A stretch of 64,000 nt of DNA, taken from contig CM030941.1 in assembly GCA_018136815.1 (NCBI GenBank), positions 132,239 through 196,238 of the forward strand, read 5' to 3'. Positions 10,001 to 19,374 of the stretch are shown piece by piece. Below the pieces are notes generated by a model. The model was not told the DNA's origin, ran no database searches, and saw only the letters and a list, made by a program, of their open reading frames with translations. The stretch is from Isochrysis galbana. Taxonomy: Eukaryota; Haptophyta; Isochrysidales; Isochrysidaceae. How positions within the stretch are numbered: position 1 is the first letter of the stretch; each line of letters starts with the position of its first letter. Both the position numbers and the translations under genes were made by a program.

Positions 10001-10588
10001 ATGGAGCGCGCGCCGACCGCTCCCACCTCCCAGCCCCCTGCCGCCACGACGCCCCACCGGGGCCGCCCCAAGCCGCCGGAGCCGAAGCGCTCGCAGGCTG
10101 CCCCCCTCACGGACAGTGACGTCGACATGATGTTCCCGCCCTCACCTCCCCTACAACACCAGAAGCAGGGAACAGGCAGAGTCCTGTTCCCTGCAGAACA
10201 ACAGGGCCAGCCTCTGGCCCTGCCGCCTGCCACTGCCGCCTTGCCACCCCAACAAGGACTCCCCATGGTGGGTGGCAGCACTGCTGCCACCCCCATGGAG
10301 GCAACTCCTACCACCAGTGCACCCCTCGTGGGCGGGCACTTCACACAACAATCAATCCTGGGGGCCTTTTCGGCCTCCAACCTCTCAAAAAACACCAACC
10401 AGAAATCGTACGCCGAAGCGGCTGGACCCATGGCAAAGCAGAAAGCAGCCAGCACAGAAGCAGCAAGGCCCACCTCAACCCACTCAACAACCCACGCTAC
10501 CCTCGCGCAAGCGAGCGGACCCGCAATCGGACCCAAAACCGAACCCGAACCCACCCATAGCAACGCAATTCACCTCTCAAGGCGCTGA
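10001..10588 (+). CDS. LINE ORF1-like Pro-rich protein (L2 copy, 3' truncated)
   Basis: This frame gives 195 residues from ATG 10001. It shares the MERAPTAP start, GRPKPPEPKRSQA, a PMEATPT block and GGHFTQQSILGAF with the copies at 14507 and 21497. It ends in sequence derived from the deletion junction. No known domain is visible; basic N-terminal and Pro-rich composition are consistent with an RNA-binding ORF1, by analogy only. Confidence 0.5.
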   Translation: MERAPTAPTSQPPAATTPHRGRPKPPEPKRSQAAPLTDSDVDMMFPPSPPLQHQKQGTGRVLFPAEQQGQPLALPPATAALPPQQGLPMVGGSTAATPMEATPTTSAPLVGGHFTQQSILGAFSASNLSKNTNQKSYAEAAGPMAKQKAASTEAARPTSTHSTTHATLAQASGPAIGPKTEPEPTHSNAIHLSRR

Positions 10589-11287
10589 CCAAAGCGTTTC
10601 TCGCAATGAGGAAAACGAAGAAACAAAAATCCACATTGAGGTGGGAAAAACGACTACCGGATCTCTCCGGGAAATGGAAACAAGTATCTCAGCTATACAA
10701 ATACAACTTTTTTAACGCCAAGAGACTCATATATGCACTTCAAACACGTCCTGCATAGGAGAATAGCCACGGCGAACCGGTTCGCTGATGATCCGACGTG
10801 CCGCTTCTGCGGTATAGCCCCCGAAAGCTCCACCCACATAGCCACGTGCATCGCGACGGAGCCTATCTTCGAATTCATAGAAGGGCTTCTGGGGATAAAT
10901 CTTAGGCCGGGCTCTGAGACAGCCCAGCGTCTCTTTTGCTACCAGGTAGACAGACCGCATCCCTCCTCGGGATACTTAGGTATCCTGGCGTGGAGGTACA
11001 TCCTCACGGACTTTTACAACATCCAATATGGCAACGCGGACGGTAGGTCCGTTAGAACAATCTTGAGAGCAATCCTTGCGAGATACCACTTATTAGTAAC
11101 GGCGAAGGTCGGTTTCTTTCAAAGGTTAAAAAAACAACGCGAGAACATGGGGCTACACGCCCCAAGCAACAAACATATTCGGAAAATGATAAGCCCTCTA
11201 TACACTATAGACAAGGATTTCAATCTAGGAGCATCAGAGGACCTCTTGCAGGCGGCGAGAGGCCTGGACATCAGGAACATCACCTAG
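10583..11287 (+). pseudogene. LINE ORF2 C-terminal fragment (zinc knuckle and tail)
   Basis: Compared with 23520-24231, the segment starts at ALTKAFLAMRKTKKQK, runs to a frameshift in the T-run near 10710, then stays open from 10733 to the stop at 11287. It carries the CRFC-x8-H-x4-C zinc knuckle (TCRFCGIAPESSTHIATC) typical of the C-terminus of L1/Tx1-type ORF2, and the conserved HAPSNKHIRKMISPLY tail. It has no polymerase motifs. Confidence 0.8.
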
Positions 11288-11880
11288 GGTAGCCAAATCT
11301 CTTAATAGGAACCGCACTGGAAACCAATAAAGATCTCACGTTATATAAATGAGGAAAATTCGAGTCGAAACTAGATCAAGAGACGAGCCACAATCTCCCA
11401 CCCCCTTCTCTCCAACTCCCGGCCGTAGCAGCGCGCGCGGCCTCCCTGGATCCAGCTTCTCCGCTAAAGAGGGAACTGGGGAAGGGGAAGGGGGTTGTTA
11501 GGGGTTAAGGTTGGGTAGTAGGGAAGTACTCTAGCAAGCTGCCTCACGCCGCATACGTAGCGGGAATTTTTAAGAAGATTTTTTTTCATTCATTCACGTC
11601 TCAATCAAACTTAGTTTATATTGTGTGTATTCAATAGTATTCACGCGTCACCCATGGCAATCTACCATTGGAGTCGCTGCTTGTGTGTGCACATGAGTCC
11701 TTGCTTGTGATCTCGCACGTATGTAAAAAATCGTAAACATTCCCACTACAAACTCTACACAAGCTTGGAGAAAGCACGGACCGAACCTCGCCATTACAGT
11801 GCGATGGTAGAAAAGGCGACTCTTTTCTGCGATGAGTTGGCTCCTTGCGTCCATCAGTGAGCCCTAAGTGCACTCCGCCC

Positions 11881-14289
11881 TTAGGGCACGATAACGGCGA
11901 TGGCGACACGAACTTGCTCTGACGAGGGATTCCTTACGCCCACCGGCAACGCGCTCCATCCGTTCGCTGCGCCACCAACATTTGCTGCGATGCCACTCAA
12001 GGTGCTGCGCTCCGAGATGAGCCTCTGCAGCAACGGGACCACGGCGCAAAATCCAATAGCGGAGCCGTGGCCGCTGAGCCGGTTGAAGGTACCGGAGGAG
12101 ACGAAGCCGATAAGCCTTCCGCGTTGTGACAACGAGTCACTTCCTTTCGTCGTGGCCTTATACGCGAGCGCGCCGTCATCGGGCTGCGCCTCCTCATCCG
12201 CGCTGCGTTGTTGTTCTCCATCTTGCCATGCTGAGAGCTCGATCTCGCTCAACAGTGTGATCTCCGCCGGCGAGTGCGCGCAACCCTTGTCTTGGAAGTG
12301 GAGGATTACCCTCACCAAAGACTGCGGAAGTGCGTCTCGGACGCGCGGCGGCAGGCCGGCTATGTCGTGCAACTGCGGGTAGCCGACGGTATTGAGCGCC
12401 GCCCCCGTGGATGCGCCACCTACTGGACCGTCGCTGCCGTCACCTCCCGCCTCGGAGGCGGCCCGAGCCATTGCCAGCAGCCTCCTCACCATGGCTCCTC
12501 GAAGCACGCACGGCGGTGCGTCGGGCGAGGTTGCTGAGAGGCCCGTAAGCGCTTTCGCCACCTCGGCACTGGTGGGCAGCGTGAGAACAGTCGGATGGGC
12601 CGTCGGGATGTCTATGTCGCCGTCGAACGCAACCAGATGTGATGAGCTCAGGACAGCGGACGCAGTCTCGAGCGGTGGCATCCCAAGAGCCGCACTCCAG
12701 CATGGCGCAAACGGGTGGGCAGACTGCAGAGCTTCGTAGTTGGGCCGCCGGCCAGGCGGCTTGCGCGGGTGGGCGTCGCGCCGCAACTCGCCGTCGTCGT
12801 GCTGCCACCGCATGCCCGCCGGCGTGTCAGGGAAATCGTAGGGGAAGAGGGGCTCACAGCTGTGTAGCGCAATCGTACGCACCTCCACCTGACCCATGGC
12901 GCGCGCTCGGCCAGCCAAGACGAGCGCGTGCCAGAGCCGACGAGCGCTACCTGCGGCCGCAATCACGTCCCAGCCCGCTCCGAACCCGCCGTGCGGTGCC
13001 ATGGAGCCAGCTGCGCACGCCTCCGCCTTTTGAGCGGCTGGTGGCTCCTGGATGAGAATGAGGGGCAGTGCGGCCGCCTTGTCGTCTGCCGCAACGGCTG
13101 CCGCCGATACGCTGTCACCCGCAGCGATCATCGCCGACTCTAGGAACTCAGCCGAGACGAGCGCCTCGGGCCATCGATACAACAGCCGGCGCAACAGCCG
13201 CGCCTCGTCAACGTCGGTGCCTGAGTCGCCCGACGCCTCGCCTGGCTCTCCGCTCGTCGGCCGGAGGGGACGCAGGCTGAGTTTCGCCCGAATGGAGAGG
13301 GCAACATATGGTAGCAACGGCGCGGGCGAGCTGAGCGAGCGCAGGGCGTTCCACACCTCGTCGCCCGTCGGCTCTGAAGCCTTCACACCGTCGGCTGCGC
13401 CCGTGACGCGGAGCACTCGGGAGAGCGCCATGTGACTGCGCCGTCCACGCAGCTGGAACCGGACCAGTGGCAGCGGTCCCTCGTGCAGGGTGACGCTAGC
13501 CAGCCCGCTGGCGGCGGCGCGCAGCACACGCATTACCTGCTCGGCGGCCGCCACGTGGACAAAGAGCAGCAGGTGCACGTCAGCTTGGTCGCTGCGCGTC
13601 AAAGGAAGCAGACGGGCTGGCGCAATCGCGCCCGTCGGCCACGTTCCCACCTCGTACAGGCAGCATGGCAGCTCGCGCATGCTCCGGCTGCCGAGCGCCC
13701 TCGTGAGGGTGCGCGCCGACAGCCCGGTCACCATCCCAAGCAACCGACAGAGGTCGGCGGCGGGCCCAACAAGGAGCATCGCACGCAAGTAGGAGGCGTC
13801 GTGAATGGTCGCACCACGCGCGAGCGCACGGAAGCACGACGAGGCCGCGCGATCGCTCGCCCGCCACGGCAGGCGCATCCCGAGCAGCTCTCTCATCTCA
13901 AAGCGTTTCACGTGCCACGCCTCGGTCTGCAGCGCTCCTCTCGCTCTGAGCAGGGTGCGGCGGCGACGCGCGCGGCGTGACAAGTCAGAGAGCACCCGGC
14001 TAGACCGCGCCGTGCCCGGCCCAGAGCGCTCTGATGAGAGGAGAGAGAGAGAGAGAAGTTTGAAGGGGAGCGGAGGACGCCACCTTCGCACCGCAGAGGC
14101 GGAGCCAGCCCTACGCCGGCTGAGCCGTGCAAGCAGGCGGGCAGCAGAGGACACAATCGCCAGCTGCTCTCTCTCGCAACCCCACACAGCGCGCTCCACC
14201 GCCTCCAGCTCCGCAGCGCGATCCTCAGCGAAGTCGAGGGGAGAGAGCGACGACGACATCGCCGCCTCGCCGGGGGAAGGGATTCTCAT
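11881..14289 (-). CDS. POP1: ribonuclease P/MRP protein subunit POP1 (single exon)
   Basis: This is an 802-residue intronless frame from ATG 14289. POP1 is the large scaffold protein of the nuclear RNase P and RNase MRP ribonucleoproteins, which trim tRNA 5' leaders and process rRNA. The N-terminal POP1 domain is seen as an Arg-rich run (residues 103-118) followed by TEAWHVKRFEM (122-132), the family hallmark, and FRALARGATIHDASY. The POPLD domain is clear at about 435-495: GAGWDVIAAAGSARRLWHALVLAG, then FPYDFPDTPAGM. The C-terminal block RGRLIGFVSSGTFNRLSGHGSAIG (about 740-765) matches the conserved POP1 tail. The N-terminus before the Arg-rich motif is shorter than in many family members. 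Flanked by two LINE insertions; no neighbour relationship. Confidence 0.9.
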   Translation of the reverse strand: MRIPSPGEAAMSSSLSPLDFAEDRAAELEAVERAVWGCEREQLAIVSSAARLLARLSRRRAGSASAVRRWRPPLPFKLLSLSLLSSERSGPGTARSSRVLSDLSRRARRRRTLLRARGALQTEAWHVKRFEMRELLGMRLPWRASDRAASSCFRALARGATIHDASYLRAMLLVGPAADLCRLLGMVTGLSARTLTRALGSRSMRELPCCLYEVGTWPTGAIAPARLLPLTRSDQADVHLLLFVHVAAAEQVMRVLRAAASGLASVTLHEGPLPLVRFQLRGRRSHMALSRVLRVTGAADGVKASEPTGDEVWNALRSLSSPAPLLPYVALSIRAKLSLRPLRPTSGEPGEASGDSGTDVDEARLLRRLLYRWPEALVSAEFLESAMIAAGDSVSAAAVAADDKAAALPLILIQEPPAAQKAEACAAGSMAPHGGFGAGWDVIAAAGSARRLWHALVLAGRARAMGQVEVRTIALHSCEPLFPYDFPDTPAGMRWQHDDGELRRDAHPRKPPGRRPNYEALQSAHPFAPCWSAALGMPPLETASAVLSSSHLVAFDGDIDIPTAHPTVLTLPTSAEVAKALTGLSATSPDAPPCVLRGAMVRRLLAMARAASEAGGDGSDGPVGGASTGAALNTVGYPQLHDIAGLPPRVRDALPQSLVRVILHFQDKGCAHSPAEITLLSEIELSAWQDGEQQRSADEEAQPDDGALAYKATTKGSDSLSQRGRLIGFVSSGTFNRLSGHGSAIGFCAVVPLLQRLISERSTLSGIAANVGGAANGWSALPVGVRNPSSEQVRVAIAVIVP

Positions 14290-14506
14290 GTAAACAACAC
14301 TTGCTTGTACTCTACTAAGATTTCACAGTCTCGCTAGAGGGGCCACGTATTAGCCTGTGAGTTGTTTTGTAGGAGTAGGAGTGGCTCTATTCCTCCGGTG
14401 TACGGTGTGGTAACGTGGTATCCTCACCGACTCATTGTGCTAGCTAGCCTCCAATGGTTACTATGATCTACGCCGCTCTTGAAAAACTATTGTTATAGTT
14501 TTAGCG

Positions 14507-14944
14507 ATGGAGCGCGCGCCGACCGCTCCCCTCTCCCAGCCCCCCGCCGTCACGACGCCCCAACGGGGCCGCCCCAAGCCGCCGGAGCCGAAGCGCTCGC
14601 AGGCCTCAGCACCGCCTGACAACGACGTCGAGATGGCGCCGCCACCCTCGCCTCCCAGGCAGCCACAGAAGCAGGGAGCAGGCAAAGTCCTGTTCCCTGC
14701 TGACAAGCAGAACCTGACTCAGGCTCAGAACGCCAGCGCCGCCGGGCAGCCACCCACTCAAGGACTCCCCATGGGGTGTGGCAGCTCTGCTGCCACCCCC
14801 ATGGCGGTAACTCCTACCATCTGTGCACCCCTCGGGGGCGGGCACATGACACAACAAACAATCACTGGAGCATTTGCTCCCTCCAACCAACAGCCAAATC
14901 CTCCACCTAAGTCGTACGCGCAAGCCGCACATGGACACAAAGGG
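14507..14944 (+). pseudogene. LINE ORF1 5' part (L3 copy)
   Basis: The frame from ATG 14507 matches the L2 and L5 ORF1 for about 145 residues (GRPKPPEPKRSQA, QGLPMGCGSSAATPM, GGHMTQQTITGAF, KSYAQAA). It then enters unrelated sequence at about 14945. The frame stays open to 15124 but that extension is inserted DNA. Confidence 0.6.
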
Positions 14945-15224
14945 AAAGGCCAATACTTGTACAACTTGTTCTGCAAGTTTGGGTGGCTCGCCCAACTTGC
15001 CAGAAGTTTGGGCCCTCTCTACAAGTGGCTGCAAGATTGGGGCCGTGGCGCCGGGCTCTCTACCAGTATCCAGTATAAGAATCTCCTCTTTATTAGTAGA
15101 CAGCAACATGTTCACTCGCGGTGAACAAGTTGTCGCGGTCAACAAGTTGACTCGGTGAACAAGTTGTCGCGCGGATGCGACTCTTTAACATAAACAGGGC
15201 CTTTCATGACAGTAAATTGGCCCT
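14945..15224. mobile_element. hAT-like end sequence inserted in LINE L3
   Basis: The left side (AAAGGCCAATACTTGTACAA followed by TTCTGCAAGTTTGGGTGGCT) is similar to the right end of the hAT element at 43788 read inward. The right side, reversed from 15224, reads AGGGCCAATTTACTG. The ends are imperfect inverted repeats of the same family. I see no 8 bp target duplication, so boundaries are approximate. CAAGTTG motifs repeat between 15125 and 15170. Confidence 0.4.
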
Positions 15225-15571
15225 CTCTCTTGCCCTCTTCAGCTCCGAGGAGACAGGCTGCGGCGCGCGGCGCGGCGCGCGATGTCGGGGCTAGGTAAGC
15301 CATGCCAGCCCCCTCTCCCTCTCCCCTCTGCCCACTGCGTGCTAGCCTGCTTGCACGTGTGAGCCCGTGGACGCGCATCTCAATCCTCCCTCACCTCCTG
15401 CGTAGGCAAGCGTCACTGTACGCGACGAGCTGCGTCGCTCGCGGAGGCGGAGCTGCTGAAACCACCACCTTTTCTTCTGTAAGCAGGATCCGTATCGTCA
15501 CCGGCGGAAGTAAGCTCATGTCTACTACTCCGCTATTCAGAAATCCATCAAAACGGCGCAGACACACGTGT

Positions 15572-16774
15572 TTAGTATCTTCTACAGCTGGCGGATTTTG
15601 TCCAAATGCAGGATCGAAACCAGTGTAAATGCCCGGTCTCGATAAACCGTCCCCACTCATGCCCATGACCATGTCTTTTTTGTTCTGCAACCGACCATGG
15701 AGGCCTCCTCCACCATCCAGCCGCACACCACCACAAAGAACTTGAACGTCCTGCGATGTGTTTGTAAATGCGCTCGTCGGACGCAGTGAGCGGCTTGAGC
15801 AGGTCCGGGATCTCACGCATTAGTTTGAGCAGCTCCCAGGTATCAAGCCCTGGGCGCTCTTTGCTGATGCGCCTATCATTCGTTCTGAATTCCCACCACC
15901 GATCCTTCTCTCTGAGACTTTCCCAATTCTTGAGCGCAAAGCTCGCGATTTCAGTCTCGAAAATCGGGATATAGTGCGAGTCAATCAATCCTATTTTGAT
16001 TATTTTTGGTCCTTTCCCGAACTTAACTAAGTTTTTATCGTTGAGCGTCCTTATTTGCAGTTGGATTTCGTCCGATTCGCCGATAAGATCTTTGATGTTA
16101 GCCCTTGAAATGCGAGAGCGCATGAACCGACGCTTTATGCTTTCAATGAGATTGGCGGGCACCCCCGACTCCTCAAGTGCGTTGATAAGGCATGGCGTGT
16201 TGTGATTTTCGGCGTCGGTGTGCCGCTCATACACCTGGATGCGCTCCAATATGGGCAGGATGTGCTGTCTGAATTCGTAGCACCCGAATACATCCATATT
16301 GACGTACCATTTGAAGAATTCACCACTGGGTCGGCTCCAATTGAAGTTGCTCGGGTGGTGTACATCTCGGATACTGAGGGACACTGGACCACTGGCCATC
16401 TTCATCATCACTTCGACCTCTTCGTAATCGCTCTCGTATTGTTCACCCTCCTCTGCATCATATCCATTTTGCAAACGATCAAGGAAATTCGGCGTCAGTG
16501 TCCAGTATTTTGACATGATCGTCTTGTTCTTGCCTTTGCCAGTCGGTATCTCCATTTGCACAATGTATTTATTTTGAATGACCTGCTCTGCATATCTATT
16601 CTTTAACACGTAAGCAATCTGAGCGGCACTGTCCACAATATATCTTTCGTTAGGTGCAGGCTTGCTTGATCGACTCGAAAGGTCGCGTCTCCATCGCCTC
16701 TCTTCACGTCGGGTAAAGCTCATGTCCGACGCTCCGTAGCGATACTCTGTGAGGGTTGTCTGTCTGAGTGCCAT
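15572..16774 (-). CDS. foreign-looking ORF, possible N-terminal part of a virus-like type-B DNA polymerase
   Basis: This is a 400-residue frame from ATG 16774. Residues 1 to about 335 have balanced composition with many Lys, Ile and Asn codons, unlike the GC-rich neighbours; the last 65 look frameshifted (the plausible continuation moves to the frame ending at 15391). The arrangement CLINALEESGVPANLIESIKR, then a stretch of polar residues, then IGLIDSHYIPIFET reminds me of the region ahead of the exonuclease domain in protein-primed type-B polymerases of Polinton-like viruses, virophages and relatives. No exonuclease or palm motif remains, so this is a weak resemblance from memory. It lies inside LINE L3. 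Confidence 0.4.
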   Translation of the reverse strand: MALRQTTLTEYRYGASDMSFTRREERRWRRDLSSRSSKPAPNERYIVDSAAQIAYVLKNRYAEQVIQNKYIVQMEIPTGKGKNKTIMSKYWTLTPNFLDRLQNGYDAEEGEQYESDYEEVEVMMKMASGPVSLSIRDVHHPSNFNWSRPSGEFFKWYVNMDVFGCYEFRQHILPILERIQVYERHTDAENHNTPCLINALEESGVPANLIESIKRRFMRSRISRANIKDLIGESDEIQLQIRTLNDKNLVKFGKGPKIIKIGLIDSHYIPIFETEIASFALKNWESLREKDRWWEFRTNDRRISKERPGLDTWELLKLMREIPDLLKPLTASDERIYKHIAGRSSSLWWCAAGWWRRPPWSVAEQKRHGHGHEWGRFIETGHLHWFRSCIWTKSASCRRY

Positions 16775-16958
16775 GATGGGTTGGTGCTTGTCTGATATAG
16801 GCTACAGAAATTTTTTGCTCGCGTCTCCACTTTTGGTAGAAGTTAAAAGTGGGTGGTGGGTGGTGTCTACCCTATGGCACAGAAAAAAAATCGCTCGCGT
16901 CCCCACCCTTCGTGGACCGTCCCCACCCCTTCGTGGACCCTCCCCGCCCTTCCCCCGG

Positions 16959-17098
16959 CTGCGTGCGGCTGCGTGCGGCTGCGTGCGGCTGCGTGCGGCT
17001 GCGTGCGGCTGCGTGCGGCTGCGTGCGGCTGCGTGCGGCTGCGTGCGGCTGCGTGCGGCTGCGTGCGGCTGCGTGCGGCTGCGTGCGGCTGCGTGCGG
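16959..17098. repeat. minisatellite, 14 perfect copies of CTGCGTGCGG
   Basis: Fourteen uninterrupted 10 bp units keep three frames open on each strand and generate decapeptide repeats (RLRAAACGCV type). It is flanked by variants of CCTTCGTGGACC at 16907, 16929 and 17146. Confidence 0.95.
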
Positions 17099-17558
17099 GC
17101 TGGGGCGCCTCTCTCAGGACACCTGCGGCACACGCGGGACCGCCTTCGTGGACCACACACACCACAGGTGCGCTGCGTCGATACATGCATGCAACAACCG
17201 AAGAGCAGCAGGGACCGGGCGCGCGCGCGCGGGGCGAGGCACGCGGGCGGGCGGGCAGGCGGGCAGGCGAGGCAGGACAGGAAGGACAGGCGGAACAGGC
17301 GCGCAGGACAGGCAGGACGGCGGGGCGGGCAGGACAGGACATGCTGGTCCACGAAGGTGCTGGACATGAGGAGGTGACAGTGGGCCACGCAGCAGTAGGG
17401 AGGACCTGAAACTATTTTGCTAGCATGCGGAACCCTCCTTGTACTAAACCACTTACCGTGCCCCGCTGGTACGGCCGCCTGGCCTCAGGGTCGCGCGATC
17501 GAACCCCCGCTCGGACCCTCACCCACCAATAGTGAACATTTTTGCCTCGCGGCCCCCA

Positions 17559-17597
17559 ACCCTAACCCTAGCCTGGACCGCTAACCCTAACCCTAGG
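17559..17597. repeat. interstitial telomere-like CCCTAA repeats
   Basis: AACCCTAACCCTAG, a short spacer, then CTAACCCTAACCCTAGG. These four units match the widespread TTAGGG telomere repeat on the complementary strand and lie just upstream of the LINE L3 3' segment. Confidence 0.7.
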
Positions 17598-17664
17598 ATG
17601 CCTGATTTCGGATGACCCCCTCGAGGCACTTTTGGCTACTGTACCAAATCCCCCACTTTCTCTA

Positions 17665-18138
17665 TCTACCCCCGAGAGTTCCACTCACTTGGCCTCATGT
17701 ATCGCAACGGAGCCTGTCTTTGAATTCATAGAAGGACTTTTAGGGATTTGCCTTAAGCCGGGATCCGAAATACCCCAACGTCTTTTCTGCTATCAGGTGG
17801 ACAGACCGCACCCCTCCTCAGGATACTTAGGTATCTTGGCGTGGAGGTATATTCTAACCGACTTCTATAACATTCAGTATGGCAACGCGGACGGCAGGTC
17901 CGTCAGGTCGATCTTAAGAGCGATCCTCACGAGATATCACCTGTTAGTAACGGCGAAAGTCGGTTTCTTTCAGAGGCTAAAAAAACAACGGGAGAATATG
18001 GGGTTACACGCCCCGAGCAACAAACACATTAAGAGAATGATAAGCCCGCTGTACACGGTGGACAAGGATTTCAACATAGGAACGTCGGAGGACCTCTTGC
18101 AAGCGGCAAGGGGGCTAGACCTACGACACATCACCTAA
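17665..18138 (+). pseudogene. LINE ORF2 C-terminal fragment (L3 copy)
   Basis: This is nearly identical in protein to 10824-11287: YQVDRPHPSSGYLGILAWRY, KVGFFQRLKKQRENMGLHAP and the SNKH...RMISPLY tail, with a stop at 18136-18138. The preceding zinc knuckle is cut after its histidine-proximal part. The 3' UTR to 18440 is also conserved with copies L2 and L5. Confidence 0.8.
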
Positions 18139-18458
18139 AGCAGCTAAATCTCTGGGTAGGAATCACAGCAGTTACCAAAAAAGGAATCTAAATTATTTAT
18201 GGGAGAATAACCAAAGCTAACACCGAAAGCAAAGGACGAGCCACAGTCTCCCGCCCCCTTCTCTCCAACTCCTGGCCGAAGCAGCGCGCGCGGCCTCCCC
18301 GGAACCAGCTTCTCCGCTAACGAGGGAACTGGGGAAGGGGGAGGGGGTTGTTAGGGGTTAAGGTTGGGTAGTAGGGAGGTACACAAGCACACTGCCTCAC
18401 GCCGCACACGTAGCGGGGTTTTTTAAGAAGATTTTTTTTTATGATCTACGCCGCTCTT

Positions 18459-19374
18459 CTCACGGTCACTGGGCCCAATATAGGCACTGGGCCAAACATG
18501 GTACATGGTACCCCCGCGACGAGAGACGAGAGCGCGAGAGGGCCCGCGCGATTGAGCGCGCGCACCCTAGGTCTCTTCACCCAACACAAGGTTGGACCAA
18601 TCCCAGAGAATCTTAAGTTTTTTTTTGGACCAATCCCAGAAACCAAAATCCTTTTCACCTCCCAATCCGCTGAATTGGAATTGTTTTCGCATAATGCACT
18701 GCGATTGTTACGTACATGTACATGTTGCAGACCCTGTTCCCAAGCTTGCTCCTCGGCGCTTCCCCACAGTCCACCTCGGCTTGGACGCTCGTCGTCGTTT
18801 GCTTCTTTGTCTACATAACCTTGCTTCACAAAATAAGCACTGCCGTTGACGTATGCTTTCGGGAGTCTTCTTTCACGTCCTTCGCTGGGGCGTCTCCCGC
18901 CGCTTCTTTGCAGTGGCCCCCAAGATAATTTTTGGTGGAGGCGGGCACCCCCCGTCTTTGGAGAACGGTTGACAGCTCCCCATTGCAATTCATCCTCCTT
19001 CCCTGCTCGCAGTCAGCACATGGCTCATCATGCTGTCCATTGGCGCCCATCATCACACGAAGATGGCGCATCTCCATATATGCTTATTCCTCTCATTGGT
19101 GGGCCTTCGCGCCACCATCTAGCTACAGATCCCACCTGCTTCTGCACGCACACCACTGGACGAGACCGAGCACGATGCGCACATCGCTGCACCCCCTCGT
19201 AGTTGAAAATAGTCTCTGCCGTTCGTCCAGCTCATTTGTGAGCACGGATGACGCCACCACGTGGCGCGTCTAGCGCGCGCAAAGCCTGGCCGACTCAAGC
19301 AAAGGCGCTAAAGAGGCTTGGCACCTCGTCACCCTTGGAGCCCGCGACTATCACGTGGACAAACCCTGGCCGAC
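18459..19374. other. no recognisable gene
   Basis: A direct repeat GGACCAATCCCAGA occurs at about 18594 and 18630. Open frames on both strands lack recognisable motifs. The 3' UTR of the ML-domain gene probably occupies the right part. Confidence 0.35.

Larger units (their letters stand above)
9961..11604 (+). mobile_element. LINE insertion L2, internally deleted
   Basis: The 19 bp direct repeat TCATTCATTCACGTCTCAA at 9961-9979 and 11586-11604 bounds a 1606 bp insertion. The 5' end is AACTATCGTTATAGTTTCAGCG followed by the ORF1 ATG at 10001. The 3' end is TTTTTAAGAAGATTTTTTTT. About 580 bp of ORF1 is joined near 10583 directly to the C-terminal part of ORF2, so the endonuclease and the reverse transcriptase core are lost. 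Confidence 0.85.
14463..18458 (+). mobile_element. LINE insertion L3, split by later insertions
   Basis: The 18 bp direct repeat ATGATCTACGCCGCTCTT at 14463-14480 and 18441-18458 shows that the LINE 5' end (from 14481) and the LINE 3' end (17665-18440) belong to one insertion. The 5' part keeps the AACTATTGTTATAGTT hairpin and ORF1 start. The 3' part keeps the ORF2 C-terminus and the TTTTTTAAGAAGATTTTTTTTT tail. The 2.7 kb between them is not LINE: it holds hAT-like ends, an AT-richer foreign ORF, a 10 bp minisatellite and telomere-like repeats. Confidence 0.8.

Noticed and set aside
16749-17409. Several overlapping frames with CGCVRLRAAA repeats
   Set aside because: They come from 14 copies of a 10 bp minisatellite, which contains no stop codon in any frame.
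17440-17530. tRNA-like sequence with GATCGAACCCC
   Set aside because: It has a box-B-like motif and a small CCTG-CAGG hairpin, but no acceptor stem or cloverleaf can be drawn on either strand.
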